From: Funneliformis mosseae
Lineage: Eukaryota; Glomeromycota; Glomeromycetes; Glomerales; Glomeraceae
Length of the DNA: 25,762 nucleotides
NCBI GenBank assembly: GCA_910592005.1
Contig: CAJVPP010000831.1
Coordinates: forward strand, 1-25,762
Direction: 5' to 3'
The notes beneath the pieces were generated by a model. The model did not search any database, was not told the origin of the DNA, and saw only the letters and a list, made by a program, of their open reading frames with translations. Of this stretch, positions 8,818 to 19,738 are shown one piece after another. The position numbers and the translations under genes are program-made. Every line of letters starts with the position of its first letter. Position 1 is the first letter of the stretch.

Positions 8818-10905
8818 TTAAAATATTGCAGATGAAACGATGTGGGTAGCAAAAGGAATATGAATTGGTGAATTGTAAAGTGACATATGACGACTAGGTA
8901 GACGAGGCGGGGATTCTCCTTGTGAAAGTTCATTTGAACGTTCACGTACATTTATTAAAGAGAAAGTTGCGCTTTTGGATCTTTTTCTTCGCACATCTAC
9001 TTTCTTTAATTCTACCTCCGGTTGTCTTGGAGGTGGTTGGGGAGACTGTAAGCATGCTTTTTTACGAAGTTGCTCTTCAACTCTCTTGTTCAATTCATCA
9101 ATATCTAGTATCCTTGGTATCTCCAAGACTTTTATTGGTTTTTGTTTCACTTTATCTGCCTGATTTTGAGTGACCTCATTTATGACTTTTTCAGCTCTTT
9201 TCATATATCTTTCTCTTCTTGCTTCCTTATCATTTAATTTAGCATTACTTCCCTTCCTTGAAAATCTACGTCTTGGTATTTTCGATGAAAGAGAAGTTTG
9301 TTTACGTATAGATCGAACAGCATAGTCATTATTAAATGATATGGCAATACTCTGTTCCAATAAATTTTGTCTAAATATTTGAGATGGTCTTTTCGGTTTA
9401 TGAACATCAAGAGGAGGAGATTGTCTACGTTGAACATTTTCATTAAATGACATGGAAACACCTTGTCTAAAGATTTTGAATGGTCTCTTTGATTTGGGAG
9501 CAATAAGAGGAGAAGATTGCTTACGTTTAGGTCGAAATGCATGAACGTTTTCATTAAGTGACATGGCAATACTCTGTTCCAATAAATTTTGTCTAAAGTT
9601 TTGAGATGGTCTTCTCGGTTTGGGAGCATCAAGAGGAGATTCTTTACGTTTAGGTCGAGACATGGTAACACTTCGTCTGATAGATGATCTTTTAGGTTTG
9701 GGGGGATTACGTATATATCCACTTTGAAATGACATGGCAAGGCTTTGTTCCAATAAATTTTGTCTAAAAATTTGAGATGGTCTTTTCGGTTTAGGAACCG
9801 AATTTTGTACTTTGGATTTTCGTTTTGGTTTATACCGAGCAAGTATTTCTTCTTCAAAATAAAACCTGGTTACATCTTTATCGATCTGGTCCAAAGGTAT
9901 GAGGGAAGCGTGAATTAACCTAGGTGGACCTTCCGGGACTGGTATCCATGGGAAAAATTTGGTTGGATTTGGTATGACATCATAATCTTCTTCCATGTCT
10001 GTCGGGTCATTTGTATAATGGTTCGATGTTGGTGCGGCAACCATCTTTTCTTCTTGCTGAACTTGTCGTGTTTTATGTTTTTGTTGTTTTTTATAAATTG
10101 TAGCACCGGATCGGCGTTTGGATGAGGTTCTTGTTACGCCGTTAGACAATGATCTTCTTAATATTCTTTCACTATTTATAATTTTAATATCATGATTATA
10201 TATACGAGTTTTCCTTCTTTCCTTTGTCAAAAGTGCTGACGTATTTTGTTTCATGCGATGCGTATTCGAATCATCCTCGTTACTGTCTAATTCGTTTATA
10301 CCAGGAGCTTTTTTTTTTTCCAAATGGGTTTTAGAAACGGATTTTTCAGGGTAACCTCTTGTAATAACGCTAATTAATTCCGGTCCATCTTGCATGATAT
10401 CATTATTAATGTAATCTTGAGTATAAGATCGACGAGAAGGTTGTAAAGGTTGTAATGAATTGTGCCTTGAGTTGGTCACATGAACCACCTTTACCGTTTT
10501 TACGGTAATCCCACCGAAAATGGAAGGTTGTCGTTCTTCATTATCAGAATCATTTTCATTGTCAAATTTTTCGGTTTCTGGTGGTGTTTCCTCAATTGAT
10601 GACGACGATGATGTTATTGAAGTAGGGGAAGGGAAAGGGGTGGTCTTCGTGGGTGAAGTTGACCTTTGTATTATCATTGGTTCTGGGAATGCATCCTGCG
10701 GATCCTCAGAGACAACGTGATCATCCATATTATTAAAGTCATACCAATTAAGTTCGTATGTGGCATACCTACGAGAATTCTTTTCATTTAAAATAGTATC
10801 TCTATCCCTTCGTTCGGCAGCAGTGAAGTATGATGACGTGGATGACCTCGTGTGAGATAAACGACGAACAAGTTCTTGATTTATCTCTTTTATCGATGGA
10901 ATCAT
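8818..10905 (-). CDS. Large basic low-complexity protein with FRQNLLEQS repeats (695 aa)
   Basis: One uninterrupted frame runs from ATG (10905) to TAA. I recognise no catalytic domain. Residues 60-130 are acidic and Ser/Thr/Pro-rich and look disordered. Residues 225-290 are Lys/Arg-rich. A short aromatic stretch with FFPWIPVPEGPPRLIH lies at 317-332. From 372 to 524 there are four copies of a unit with consensus RPSQIFRQNLLEQSIAMSF (at 372-393, 429-450, 471-487 and 503-524), with a shorter fifth-like SSIRRSVTMS at 407-416. The third copy lacks the LLEQ core. Spacers are rich in PKRK and SPPL. Residues 552-620 (KEARRERYMKRAEKVINEV onward) are charged and helix-prone, and a PPP-rich patch follows at 622-628. 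Many RxxS-type sites suggest phosphorylation. The composition would suit a cytoskeletal, nuclear or scaffold protein, but that is a guess. No intron is needed. Confidence 0.8.
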   Translation of the reverse strand: MIPSIKEINQELVRRLSHTRSSTSSYFTAAERRDRDTILNEKNSRRYATYELNWYDFNNMDDHVVSEDPQDAFPEPMIIQRSTSPTKTTPFPSPTSITSSSSSIEETPPETEKFDNENDSDNEERQPSIFGGITVKTVKVVHVTNSRHNSLQPLQPSRRSYTQDYINNDIMQDGPELISVITRGYPEKSVSKTHLEKKKAPGINELDSNEDDSNTHRMKQNTSALLTKERRKTRIYNHDIKIINSERILRRSLSNGVTRTSSKRRSGATIYKKQQKHKTRQVQQEEKMVAAPTSNHYTNDPTDMEEDYDVIPNPTKFFPWIPVPEGPPRLIHASLIPLDQIDKDVTRFYFEEEILARYKPKRKSKVQNSVPKPKRPSQIFRQNLLEQSLAMSFQSGYIRNPPKPKRSSIRRSVTMSRPKRKESPLDAPKPRRPSQNFRQNLLEQSIAMSLNENVHAFRPKRKQSSPLIAPKSKRPFKIFRQGVSMSFNENVQRRQSPPLDVHKPKRPSQIFRQNLLEQSIAISFNNDYAVRSIRKQTSLSSKIPRRRFSRKGSNAKLNDKEARRERYMKRAEKVINEVTQNQADKVKQKPIKVLEIPRILDIDELNKRVEEQLRKKACLQSPQPPPRQPEVELKKVDVRRKRSKSATFSLINVRERSNELSQGESPPRLPSRHMSLYNSPIHIPFATHIVSSAIF
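9334..9792 (-). repeat. Four-copy coding repeat (FRQNLLEQS unit)
   Basis: The four units lie at 9727-9792, 9556-9621, 9445-9495 and 9334-9399, inside the gene at 8818-10905. Spacing is irregular and the intervening segments are also partly related (PKRKESPLDAPK, PKRKQSSPLIAPK). This suggests duplication of a larger unit of about 40-60 residues followed by divergence and deletion. Confidence 0.85.
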
Positions 10906-13062
10906 TTCAGATATTATTAAGACTACTACTATGATGATGAAATATATAATCTGCTATTGGGATTCAAAGGAGCCAAAAGGTTAAAGTATATAAAGGTTTT
11001 TTCTCTATTTTGAAACTTTTCTAGTTTTTTTTTATTGTCATTCATTCACTGCATTTATTTCAAAAACCAATTCGTGAATTTACGAAAGATTGAATTATCT
11101 GTTCTACTCTGATAAAAGACGGAGCGGTCAAAAAAAAAAAAAAAAACGTCAAAAATGAAATAAAATAAAAAAAAAAAAAAGGAAAATGAATCAGCGGAAA
11201 TGAGGAAGTGATGTTAATAAATGGAGGAGGAAAATCTATAAGTGTATTATGAATAATTAATTTTTATATTACAGAACTTTTTCAACGAGAATGTTTCAAA
11301 ATGAAGACAGAAAAAATTTTTTTTTTTCCTCACCTGACGTGTATCATCAAGTAAACCCAGCACGCTGAAAGTTGGAGAAAGATTTTTTTTATTTTTTAAT
11401 TTATTTTTTGTTTTTTATTTATTTTTAAATTAATTTTTTTTTTTGCGGCATGGCCGCCTGTTATTATAGTAAAATCGAGATGTTACACGAAGACCAGAGG
11501 AAGAAGCGTAATAAAAATATTATTGCAGAAATAATAATTCCAATGCGTCAATCGATGTAAGGTTTTTTGTTTTCCTCGAATAATAATTAATCAACACAAA
11601 TATCCCGGATTTACATGGATTCATTACTTGTATGGGTGATGATAATTTCATTACTCATAAAAAGTGTCACCAATGAATTCATCTTAAATTAAATAATCTA
11701 CTTGGGGTGATTTAATATAATAATAAAAATAAAAATAATATTAATAAAATTGACTTTTCCAAGTTTGGTTCAACTATTTTTTTTTAAAAAAATTAAAAAT
11801 AAATAATTATTTTGAAGTAAGATTGACGATTTAGGTTTTTTTTTTTTTTTTTTATTAATTCGATGAAGTTTTTAAAGTACACTTTGGTTGAGTTGCACAA
11901 AGTTTTAGATTCTATTAGGTGCATTTCAAAAGGCGTGCCATTCTCATAGTTTAGAATCGACAATTTTTTCTTCTTAGACAAATAATTTCGACAAGGGTAA
12001 TCCATTCTTAACGTCTTTTTCTAACATGAAACCCTTTGGCGGGAAATAAAAGAAAAAAATTTCAAAAATTAAAATGTGTAATTTTTAGGCCGAATTAGGA
12101 AAACTAGAGCCTGTGTTACATTTGTTTATGATGAAATAAACATTGTTTGGCTCAAAACGAAAGTTGCTTGCATTTGTGCATCAGGAAGATTATTAATCTT
12201 TTAAAGGATATCGCGCAAAGTGAGTTGTAATCATAAACCGAATTTTCGGATCGTTTTTTATTATGCTTAAATAACAAAAAGGGTGATTTTGTAATTAAGA
12301 CAACGGTTCGTTCATTGCGAAAAAAAAAAAAATCCGTCATGCACTTCAATATAAATTTCAAAAACTTCTTGGCTATTCAGCTTCTTTTTTTTACACCCAT
12401 TTATTCCGAGTAGTAGCTGTTCGAATCTTTCGACCTAAACCACATTTAGCAATCACATGCGCTTGTTTGTGTATTGTGTCTGAAACATCAAAGGTTCGTT
12501 CCACTCAAAAATCCCTTTCCCACTTTGCATTATCTAGAAAATGTTTATTCGTTCTATGTTAATCACACTTTTGATCACTCGTTCGCAAATAAGTTTGTGA
12601 TCGATTTTCAAAGCTATTCTATATTTAGATTATTTCCCCTTTTTTTTTAAGGAACATCATCATAATGGGTCTCGACCCTTCTAACGGGAATCCGGTCTGT
12701 AGAAGACTGAATCTATTATACATAATTAAAGTAGATTGAACCATGGTAAATAAAAGAATTTATCACAAAGAACTTTTTTTTCTTTAGTTTTTTTTGCTTT
12801 GACATAAAATAAAGGGCATCCAAATTTATATCACAATAACCGTGACGCAGTTCCATTTTGTTTTTCTTTTTCTGGTAAACAATTCGAATCACTTTTGAAA
12901 GCACCACAATAAACAAAGTATAATATCATATGTTTAAGGTTTATGTTATCAAAACATTTCAATACAACAAGGAGTACCATTTATTCTGAAATAAACGTAC
13001 AAATAAATAATATAAATACGTTATGTACAAAAAAAAAAAAAATTTGAAATATTAATTGTTTA
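10906..13062. other. 2.2-kb intergenic region
   Basis: A TATATACTT-like sequence on the minus strand near 10985-10996 could be the TATA element of the gene starting at 10905. The rest holds poly-A/poly-T tracts (about 11131-11147, 11168-11180 and 11837-11854) and short open frames (11793-12005, 12152-12361 and 12716-12916, minus strand) that owe their length to AAA/TTT runs and show no domain. The short GC-richer stretch at 12662-12702 was checked for a structured RNA and not recognised. Confidence 0.45.
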
Positions 13063-14333
13063 TCATTGCTTCTGCGTTATCATCCTGTACGTTTTACTGT
13101 ATGATTTATTAACAGCAATTTCTTTAATAATTTGCTCCGATAATGTCTTATAATCTGCACGATTGATTTTGGTATTTGATGACATGAATGGGTATATGGA
13201 ATTCAGGACTTCGGATGCTAGTAATTGATTAATATATTTTAATTCGGTTAAGCAAGCATTTCAAATTGTCAAATATCTTTATAAATTTTATTCTTACCGA
13301 TTTCAAAAGTCTCATCGGAATTTTGATGCTGAATTGGGTACCATGCGCTTATCTTTTCTTTAATAATTGTAAAGCCAAGTTCTTGAGATTCATTCATGAT
13401 GTCTTGCAATTGATTCAAATTAGTTGATCTGTTTTGATTGATGCCAATGACGTTTAAAACTTTTTTTTTTTTTTTTAAAAAAAAAAGGATTTTTTTGCAT
13501 TAGATTAGCAAATGGCAAAACATGATAAACATTTCGTTGATAATTTCATATAAATCGATCTTACGCGCTTGGTGGTAATTTCTCGTTTTAGGTCCAATGT
13601 TAAAAACTTCATAATCTGAATCCATGATCTAAAGTTTACAGAAGAGCGTTTATTTTGTTTAACATGCGATCAGTCACACGAAGCAAATGAACTTTAAAAA
13701 TAGTTGCCATACTTCAATCCAACCACCGGGCTTGCAAACTCGAAAAATTTCTGGCACCATAAGGGTTTTCCATTCAGCTTCCGTAAAATATTTCATAATG
13801 ATCTTCATATGAATGAAATCGAATGTATTATCCTTATACGGAATGCCATTAAGAAGAAAGTTGTGCTTGAGAAACTTTACATTTTTTGGAACGTTAAATT
13901 GACTTTGAAAATTTTCTTCATAATCGATTCCCACATAATCGCACCCCGGATATTCTTTACCAAGATCAATGAGCCATTGCCCAAATCCGCATCTGTTAAA
14001 TAAAAAGTTTTATTTAGTTTTTAATTTTTTTAAAAAAAAAAGAGAGAGAAATTAGGGATATCTTTATACATACCCAAGGTCAAGTACATTCGCACCACTT
14101 TGCAACATTTGTTCCACAGGAGAAGAAAAGTTACTATTCCAGATATATCGATAGTACGAATGCATCAAGTCTTCAATGATTTTTAAATGGATTCGATTAT
14201 CCAGGATTTCTCGATTTTTTTTTTGGCAAACATGATGATTGTCTTTGATAATTGCCCTTCTTAATTTCTTTGCAAAATGTGAAGTTTCGATGCCTTTCAA
14301 AATTTCTTCAGGTTTCTCTAAATGATTTCCCAT
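13063..14333 (-). CDS. SAM-dependent class I methyltransferase (306 aa)
   Basis: Exons on the minus strand are 14333-14074, 13992-13713, 13628-13565, 13459-13298 and 13217-13063; the joined frame is open to TGA. The true start is ATG at 14333 (MGNHLEKPEE), aligning with MGNYLEKPRD of the gene at 1382. Motif I is VLDLGCGFGQW, with the full D-x-G-x-G-x-G pattern, and the acidic ribose-binding strand reads VGIDYEE. Downstream are GIPYKDNTFDFIH and FRVCKPGGWIE. This copy therefore keeps all visible SAM-binding residues. Introns of 80-105 nt fall at the same codon positions and phases as in the gene at 1382. Intron 3 contains a long poly-A tract next to its acceptor. The C-terminus YRMITQKQ matches YRMITQKIIH. 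The substrate is unknown; small-molecule methylation is typical of the fold. Confidence 0.9.
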
Positions 14334-16815
14334 ATTCAAAGATCGTTTTAAGTAGGTAAAAATTAGTGAATGAAATTATATGGAATGAAATGAGAGAACC
14401 TTTTTTTTTTTTGGATGAAAAGAAAAAAAAAAATTTAAAAAAAAAAAAATAAAGGGAAAGAAATGCATTATCATTTATATTGAAAAACTTTTTTTAAAAT
14501 GAAAATCCAGTTTCAGCAAAATCCCGATAGTTTCAGTTTTACCAAGGTTACAAGTTCCGAATGAGTTTTAAAGTTTTTTATTTTTTTTTTATTTTTTATG
14601 TTTTTAACGAATTAATGTCAAAGTTTGTGGTATCACCAATTAATAATTTGCATGGGCACAATTTGTTAACCAAATAAGTATAGAATCATTTTTCTAAATT
14701 GAGAAATTCATTTCAAAAACAAAATTGTTTATTTTTTTTTGAGATCATTAATAGAAGGCTAAAGAATTTCCATACCCCCCTTTATTATTTATATGTCGCA
14801 TCATAATTTTATTAATGTGTATTTTTTTTTCTTTCAAAACAAACAAGTACAAATTGTCGTTATTGGTCCCGTCCAAAAAAAAAAGAAATCACAAAATAAA
14901 TTAGGGGGAGGCACAATACTTTAAATTTTTTTCGCAGTGATTTTCTACGCAACCGCAAATACCGGAAATTCCTTGAAATAGAAATTTTTAAAGATAAAGA
15001 TTGCTCGTACATTTGCATACATCTCAACCAATTATTAGACGGTTAATTAATTCACATTGATTAACATCCCTATCCAATGGGTGGAAGTGTAGATAAGATA
15101 CCTTTGTCAAAGAAAGAAAAATAACCACGTAAAAATTCCGTCTCGTTCAAAAAAAAAAAATCCATTATTGAAAGTTTACGTGAATATTCTCAACTCTAGA
15201 ATTTTTGATTTGAAGAACAAATGCATGCATCCATTAAAACAAAAATTTACGATATGCGCAAAGCTTTGTTTTTTCATCTATTCGCATAAATACAATATAT
15301 CACAAGATGTAGTAATCATGATAAATGCATTCAACACCTTATAGCTTTGCAAAAAGTTCTTTACAATAATAATAAACCTTTCGGCTCATGCGGAGCATTA
15401 ATCTCAATAGGGAGCAGCTGGTAGAGTAGACACAATTACAACCAATAAGGCGATGTGCTAGAATACATCAACCGATAATTTCATTGTTGATTTCTTCTAT
15501 TTTCACGTTCAAATAGTTTGAAGTACTGTTTGAATGTCGTAATTAAACGCGTAAAATTTCATTAACTTTCGGTTCACTTACATTGAATTTTATTTGATTT
15601 TTATAATAAAATTTTTGATCAATTTTTTTAAAACAAGTCCATCAGACAAATTTTATGATAAAAAACGCATAAAAATTTTTTTTCGAAGTTTGAATCGAAA
15701 AACGGAGTTTGTGTGTGGCCTAATCGACGTTTATAAAAACTGGGTTCCACGAACTTAAAATTTTTGTTCTTTAAAAATTAAATTAAATTATAATTCTAGT
15801 TTGTGAAATTAATTTGTTATCACGTGGTAATATTCAATCATGTGAGGTAACAATTTATACAACTTAAATTCTGGCTGACACTATATTTTTGGAACGAGTT
15901 AACGAAAATGTGTTTGATATATTGAAATCAACGGGTATCACGGTATCTCTGGTGTTTTGATAAAGAAATGGTGTAAGAGAGTAACGATCAGAGGATTTCG
16001 ACTTAATATCATTTAACAATTCACTTTCACTATATAATTTACGTCAACTTTAAAAAAACATGGTATAATCAAAAAATGGAAATAGGTAATGATTACTTAA
16101 ACCGTGTGCACAGAAAAAAAAAAAGTTCAAGGAATGAAATCTTTTTAAGTAAAGATAATCAAAAGTACTACAAAAAGATGCCTTTTTTACACGCGTGAGA
16201 TCCAAACAAATGATTTGATTTAAAGTTTCTTCCTTTTTAATATCTTTTTTTTCTACGCTGTAACTTAATGTCTGGGCGCACAGAAAACATATCATTCGAA
16301 TTCCAAAAAAAGATTAGATTTGATCACGTAAAATCCAGAAATCTAAGGTTATCTCATTCAATATCTTTATTGAGTTTCTTTTATAAAGATCAAATTTTTG
16401 GTGATCAATTATCTGTTCTTTGAAATTAATTTTAGCTTGACATTTCTACAGCATACGCATATATCTTTCGTTGTTTTTCCGTATTAAGATTTACTCGTAA
16501 AAGATTCTATATCTCTATATTAATCCGTATGTTACATAACTGTTTATCTTTTGTCCCTGCGTTTTTTGCATTAAAAAAAAATATAAATCGAGATCATAAA
16601 TGGAATTGTAGCACCAAAAAGCTGATTTGTTGCAGCTTTATGCATTAATCAATAATATGCTATTGGACAACAAGAGATATATATTAAACCATATTTCTCC
16701 TTCCTTTATTTCATTTTTTTTTTTTTTTTTTTCCCAAAATCGATTGATTATCTCGTTTTTCCCTATAGAATTATCAAAAGACTAAAATAATAATAATAAA
16801 AACCATAATTACAAC
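14334..16815. other. 2.5-kb divergent intergenic region
   Basis: This separates two divergently transcribed genes and should hold both promoters. Just upstream of 14333 are homopolymer tracts (about 14400-14412 and 14424-14452). Upstream of 16816 there is a TATA-like stretch at about 16676-16686, a poly-T run at about 16715-16732 and a TAATAATAATAAAAA leader. I see no gene: the 81-codon minus-strand frame at 16050-16295 has no domain and depends on TTT/AAA runs. Confidence 0.45.
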
Positions 16816-18302
16816 ATGTCATTTCATTTACTCACCAAATTGTCTCGCGACCTCATGCAATTATTTGATACCTCGGCTTTTTATGATGTGATCATTCGTG
16901 TGGGTCAAGGGGATAACCTGAAAGAATTTCCAGCACATTCACTTATTCTTCGAGCCAGGTCATCTTGGTTTCAAAATCAATTGTCTAGCAAGACGGTTAA
17001 AGCCTCATACGACAAGATTATTCTTAGTAATTCAAACATTTCCCCTCCGATATTCGAGATTATTTTAAAGTATGTGCAACCAAGGTGTTACTTGTAAACT
17101 TGTGACCTAACAAAATTAATTTCTCTCTTTTTTTTTTTTTTTTTTGTGTTCGTAGATACATTTATAGTGGTAAAGTTGATTTGCTGAATTGTAGTGGGAT
17201 CGAATGTTTTGATCTCCTTTTTGCGGCCGAAGAATTAAAATTGATTGAACTTTTGGAGCATATTCAAGAAAATCTAATTCACCGACAAACCGAATGGATG
17301 GATCGAAATTTCATCACATATCATGAAAAGATTTATAATCATGAATCCTTACAAAAACTTCAGATTCATTACACCTCAAAGATTGCGTACAACCCTCTAT
17401 CAATTTTCGAATCCCCAACCAGCTTTTCCCCAAACATTTTGACATCGCTTGATTATTGCGAGTATATTAAATTAAACGAATCATTATGGGGGTTTATCGT
17501 TAACTGGGCGAGATTTCAAATACCTAAATTGGGTAATCAAGTTTCGGGTTGGAATAAAAAGGATTGGAACGAGTTCAAGTATACCCTAAGTCAATGCATT
17601 CCATGGAATAGTATCATGTCAATGAATTGGAATGAATTTCATGATTTATTGATTCCATGTGAGCCTTTTTTACCCGCCGACAAATTTGATGTGGCATTAA
17701 GGCATCAGTTGAAGAATGCGTGTGGGTCATCTACGGTGATCACATCGCCTATTTCCACGCAATTTAATAACACTATACTTAATATCTGTCACGCCACTTT
17801 ACTCACAAGTTGGATTGATCGAAAGGATGACATCATGTACAGACCCGCGGAAATTCCTTATGAATTTCGATTGGTTTTACGAGGTCAACGAGATGGGTTC
17901 TCACCGGATTTGTTTCATCAACGTTGTGGTAACATTCAAAAGACCGTGGTCGTGTTCAAGATCAACAATTCTACCGCAATATACGGGGGTTATAACCCTC
18001 TAGATTGGAAATTTGATCGCGCAACTAATGATAGTTTCATCTTTGAGTTTGATAATGGAAAGGCGGATTTCGTTAGATTGGGTAGATTTGCCATACATAA
18101 AAAATCTGGTTACGGTCCTTGCTTTGGTGATGACGACTTGTTGGCCTTTCCTGATGGCAAGCGGTCTATTTATTGGAAATCCGCCAATTCGAGTAATTTG
18201 GTTTTCCAAGTGGTCGATTATGAAGTTTATCAGATCGTTGATAAACTTCGTAAATCAAATTTTACTTCTACTACTCACGTATATTCACATAAGAAGAGAT
18301 GA
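16816..18302 (+). CDS. BTB/POZ-BACK-TLDc domain protein (466 aa)
   Basis: Exons are 16816-17069 and 17156-18302, joined across an 86-nt intron (GTATGT donor, CGTAG acceptor) that splits the codon of Lys85 and restores the BTB motif ILKYIYSGKV. The BTB/POZ domain covers about residues 12-125 (YDVIIRVG, FPAHSLILRARSSWF) and a BACK-like helical region about 130-265. The TLDc domain covers about 280-445, with YRPAEIPYEFRLVLRGQRDG, AIYGGYNPLDW, SFIFEFDN and FGDDDLLAF as landmarks. BTB domains mediate dimerisation and often recruit Cullin-3 ubiquitin ligases; TLDc domains are linked to oxidative-stress proteins and V-ATPase regulation. Proteins with this architecture are strongly expanded in Rhizophagus. 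The partner is unknown. It converges on the glutaredoxin gene with 278 bp between stop codons. Confidence 0.93.
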
Positions 18303-18410
18303 TGAATCGTGTTGTTGGGTTTGATGAAAAAGTAGATTCCTATATACATAATTGTTTTACTATATACATATTTATTTATTTATTTATACACACGTAGATT
18401 TGAATGTATC

Positions 18411-18450
<40 letters not shown>
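18411..18450. repeat. (TTA)n microsatellite
   Basis: About thirteen uninterrupted TTA units lie in the convergent gap between the BTB-TLDc gene and the glutaredoxin gene. An ATTT run (about 18367-18386) precedes it and a TA run (about 18473-18484) follows. These probably lie in 3' UTR or spacer DNA. Confidence 0.95.
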
Positions 18451-18451
<1 letters not shown>

Positions 18452-18580
18452 TATTATATTCTCTTTATTCTTATATATATATATCGATTTAGAGATTTAC
18501 ATATGTATTAAATAATCTTATTTAATGTTCTAACTTTATAAATAAAAACAAAATAAAAATTTTTTCTTCTTCTTTCAAAT

Positions 18581-19468
18581 CTACTCCTCCTTTTCCGATT
18601 CTTCGGCAATTAATCCTTGTTTCAATAATAACTCTTCTAATTCTCCGGATTGATGCATATTGAGCATGATATCACAACCGCCAACAAATTCTCCCTTAAT
18701 ATATACTTGTGGAACAGTCGGCCATTGTCTAAAAGGGGGAAAAATAAAAAATAATGTTAAAAAACCATAATTTTTACAAAAAGCTTTTCAGGTAACCTTT
18801 TTCTTTTCCTCTTCTTGTACGTACGAATATTCTTTGACACCTTGTCTTAATTCATTATCTTTTAAAACATTGAATGTCTTGATCTTTGAAAAATCCACAC
18901 CTAGTTCCAAATAAAAAAAAAGGACATTAATTTACTAATATAAAGTAGAAAGAATGATGATTTTATATGTTACCTTGAACTTGGAAAATTTGAACAACGG
19001 CTCTGCTAAATCCGCACTATAAATTAATTAAATAAGTTTAATAAATATCTTTTTAAAAATTATCAACCACGTCTCTAAATTTACCTCTGGAAGTTCGGGA
19101 GTGCCCTTCATGAATAAAACAACGTCATTCTTATTCACAGTCTGTAAACGAATTTAAAATTAACAAGATAGTAAATAGATATTTTAAACACCTTTTGATT
19201 CATGATAATGATACCTCATCCAACGTTTTCTTCATAGAGTCTGAAATATGTCTGCATAAAATCGAGGGAATTGAAGGGCTTCGTATTCCATTATTTGCAT
19301 TCCTTGTAAGTGAAGTAATTAAGTTATTAGAAGTAAGTGGTCTACCTAAAGTAACCTATAGCGTAGATGACATAAAAGTTATTCGTCGTCTTTGTTTAAA
19401 AAAATTTTGAAATAAAATGAAGGCCTTTTTTTTAAACTTACTAGGCGTGTTAAAGATTGTAATTTCAT
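18581..19468 (-). CDS. GRX5: Mitochondrial monothiol glutaredoxin Grx5 (163 aa)
   Basis: Exons on the minus strand are 19468-19442, 19355-19215, 19141-19085, 19016-18974, 18900-18825 and 18728-18581; the joined frame is open to TAG. The first exon encodes only nine residues. Residues 1-45 form a basic, Ser/Thr/Leu-rich presequence with several arginines and almost no acidic residues, as expected for mitochondrial import. The glutaredoxin domain follows: [10 protein letters not shown] with Lys68, the CGFS active site (Cys76), [18 protein letters not shown] with the glutathione-binding TVP loop (119-121) and the conserved GGCD, and an acidic tail. Family members bind a glutathione-coordinated [2Fe-2S] cluster and pass it to acceptors in iron-sulfur protein assembly. 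One conserved feature differs slightly: PELPECGFS has Glu where PxxPxCGFS usually has Gln or Lys. The intron 1 donor (GTAAGT) and acceptor (CTATAG) are required because no in-frame ATG exists in exon 2. Confidence 0.92.
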
Positions 19469-19738
19469 TTCAAAATTTTATTATTAAGAAACAAAAATTT
19501 TTTTGAATCTTTAAGAATATTGGTCGTACGAGATGTTTTAAATTACTAATCAAGTGAATATCACGTAAATCCTGTTAAAAAAAAAAAAATGTTCTATTCC
19601 AACTCTATTAGTTGAGGACAGGTGAATCATTAGAGGGCTCTATATCAATAAATTCCATGTAATAAGTCTCACAGAAAATCTCAACGATAAAAATCAGCGG
19701 ATGAAAATAATTTTAGTTTTTCTTCGTCAATTTTGTAT

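Noticed and set aside
9234..9857. 207-codon minus-strand frame with repeated DHLKFLDKIYWN-like segments
   Set aside because: It is the shifted-frame shadow of the repeat section of the 695-residue gene; its repeats merely echo the DNA repeats.
12662..12702. GC-richer stretch with GGGTCTCGACCC and a minus-strand ATGATGA, considered as a C/D snoRNA
   Set aside because: No D box (CTGA) at a suitable distance from the minus-strand C-box-like sequence, and no closing stem.
14334..14339. Upstream TTG start giving MNMGNH for the minus-strand methyltransferase
   Set aside because: A fungal nuclear gene should start at ATG; ATG at 14333 aligns with the MGN start of both paralogs.
15404..15480. GCTGGTAGAGTAG stretch resembling a tRNA A box
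   Set aside because: No B box (GGTTCGANTCC) downstream and no pairing acceptor stem.
16050..16295. 81-codon minus-strand frame in the divergent intergenic region
   Set aside because: Composition is driven by poly-A/T runs and there is no domain or conserved pattern.
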